From: Candidatus Hydrogenisulfobacillus filiaventi
GTDB lineage: Bacteria; Bacillota; Sulfobacillia; Sulfobacillales; R501
Length of the DNA: 64,000 nucleotides
Direction of reading: 5' to 3'
Assembly: GCA_902809825.1 (NCBI GenBank)
Contig: LR778114.1
Location: 1 to 64,000 of the forward strand
The translations under genes and the position numbers were made by a program. This document shows positions 63,706-64,000 of the stretch, one piece after another (position 1 is the stretch's first letter; the number at the start of each line of letters is the position of its first letter). The notes under the pieces were generated by a model. That model had not been told where the DNA came from, did not search any database, and saw only the letters and a program-made list of their open reading frames with translations.

Positions 63706-64000
63706 TCCACGCCTCCCGTCCGCAGCAGGGGGCCGCAGTCCAGCCATCCAGCCCCCCACCGCGCCCGCGCGCGCCCCTCGGCCGCGCAGGCCACCATCGC
63801 CCACAGCACGGCACCCAGGCGCTCCAGCCGCAGCCAGTCCGCGACCGGACGTCTGGGCTCGCGCTCCCAGGCCTCGGCCAGGGACGACGGCCAGACGTCC
63901 TGGGTCAGCCACGCCACGATGGCCCAGGTCTCCGGCCGGGCGTACGGCCCCCATTCCAGGCTGCGCCAAAACCAGGCCGCCTCATGCCGCGCCAGCGCCT
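63702..64000 (-). CDS. Unknown partner of the nucleotidyltransferase (5' part outside the window)
   Basis: Open frame from the window edge (first codons ALARHEAAWFWRSLEW) to the stop at 63702, 98 codons or more. Tryptophan-rich helical protein: ETWAIVAWLTQDVWPSSLAE, ADWLRLERLGAVLWAMVAC. It overlaps the nucleotidyltransferase by 4 bases, so the two are co-translated. Its place before the enzyme fits an antitoxin or regulator, but no family is recognised. Confidence 0.55.
   Translation of the reverse strand, partial: ALARHEAAWFWRSLEWGPYARPETWAIVAWLTQDVWPSSLAEAWEREPRRPVADWLRLERLGAVLWAMVACAAEGRARARWGAGWLDCGPLLRTGGVE

Overview
The window starts at a chromosomal replication origin (dnaA, dnaN, recF, gyrB, gyrA in canonical order, with DnaA-box-like 9-mers on both sides of dnaA). 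Base composition is very GC-rich throughout. Gene content points to a high-GC, Gram-positive-type Firmicute: a remB homologue and a DUF721 gene between recF and gyrB, a pdxST pair, serS, Rrf2/GntR/MarR regulators, TusA/SQR sulfur genes and a heme-copper oxidase. This resembles the Sulfobacillaceae (sulfur/hydrogen-oxidising thermoacidophiles). That placement is inferred from gene content, not from a database match.

Layout. 1-12.5 kb: origin and housekeeping block, all on the + strand, ending with tRNA-Ser(TGA). 12.5-21.9 kb: small accessory genes, a sodium/solute-symporter-like protein coupled to a cysteine-bearing Rrf2 regulator, a MacA-MacB-type export system with an unusually long coiled-coil adaptor, and a winged-helix-like hypothetical. 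21.9-23.4 kb: about 1.5 kb with no convincing gene, next to tRNA-Arg(ACG) and tRNA-Ser(GCT). 23.8-33.3 kb: a block bounded by a decayed MarR gene and a decayed aldehyde-dehydrogenase gene. It holds an MFS transporter and a six-gene membrane complex related to group 4 (energy-converting) hydrogenases, whose large subunit lacks all nickel-iron ligand cysteines (an Ehr-type complex). 34.5-37.6 kb: heme-copper oxidase subunit I and an unrecognised membrane partner. 37.7-42.1 kb: a PTS/amino-sugar operon (GntR, EIIA-Man, nagA, ptsH, ptsI) without a visible EIIB/C/D. 42.1-44.2 kb: DMT exporter, TadE-like protein, HARE-HTH-like protein. 44.6-47.4 kb: tusA, an SQR-like flavoprotein and a DUF1641 protein with an exact 59-residue internal period, behind a strong promoter. 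47.8-55.6 kb: membrane molybdo-oxidoreductase fusion, UvrD-like helicase, guanylate-kinase-like protein, esterase, DUF309, SufD-like protein, MarR regulator. 55.7-61.3 kb: PEP synthase, succinate-semialdehyde-type dehydrogenase, rmuC. 61.3-64 kb: tRNA-Arg(CCT) followed by accessory DNA with a damaged Doc toxin and a nucleotidyltransferase operon that runs out of the window.

How it fits together. Three respiratory/energy modules are present: sulfide oxidation (SQR, TusA, DUF1641), terminal oxidation (heme-copper oxidase) and a proton-pumping Ehr complex whose electron partner is not obvious. PEP synthase and PTS enzyme I lie 16 kb apart and both act on phosphoenolpyruvate. The two decayed genes flanking the Ehr block are paralogues, in the same orientation and order, of the intact MarR and ALDH genes at 55-60 kb, which suggests an old duplication of that locus. 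One site near 52.94 kb looks like a one-base indel: restoring one G/C gives proper stop codons to two convergent genes at once.
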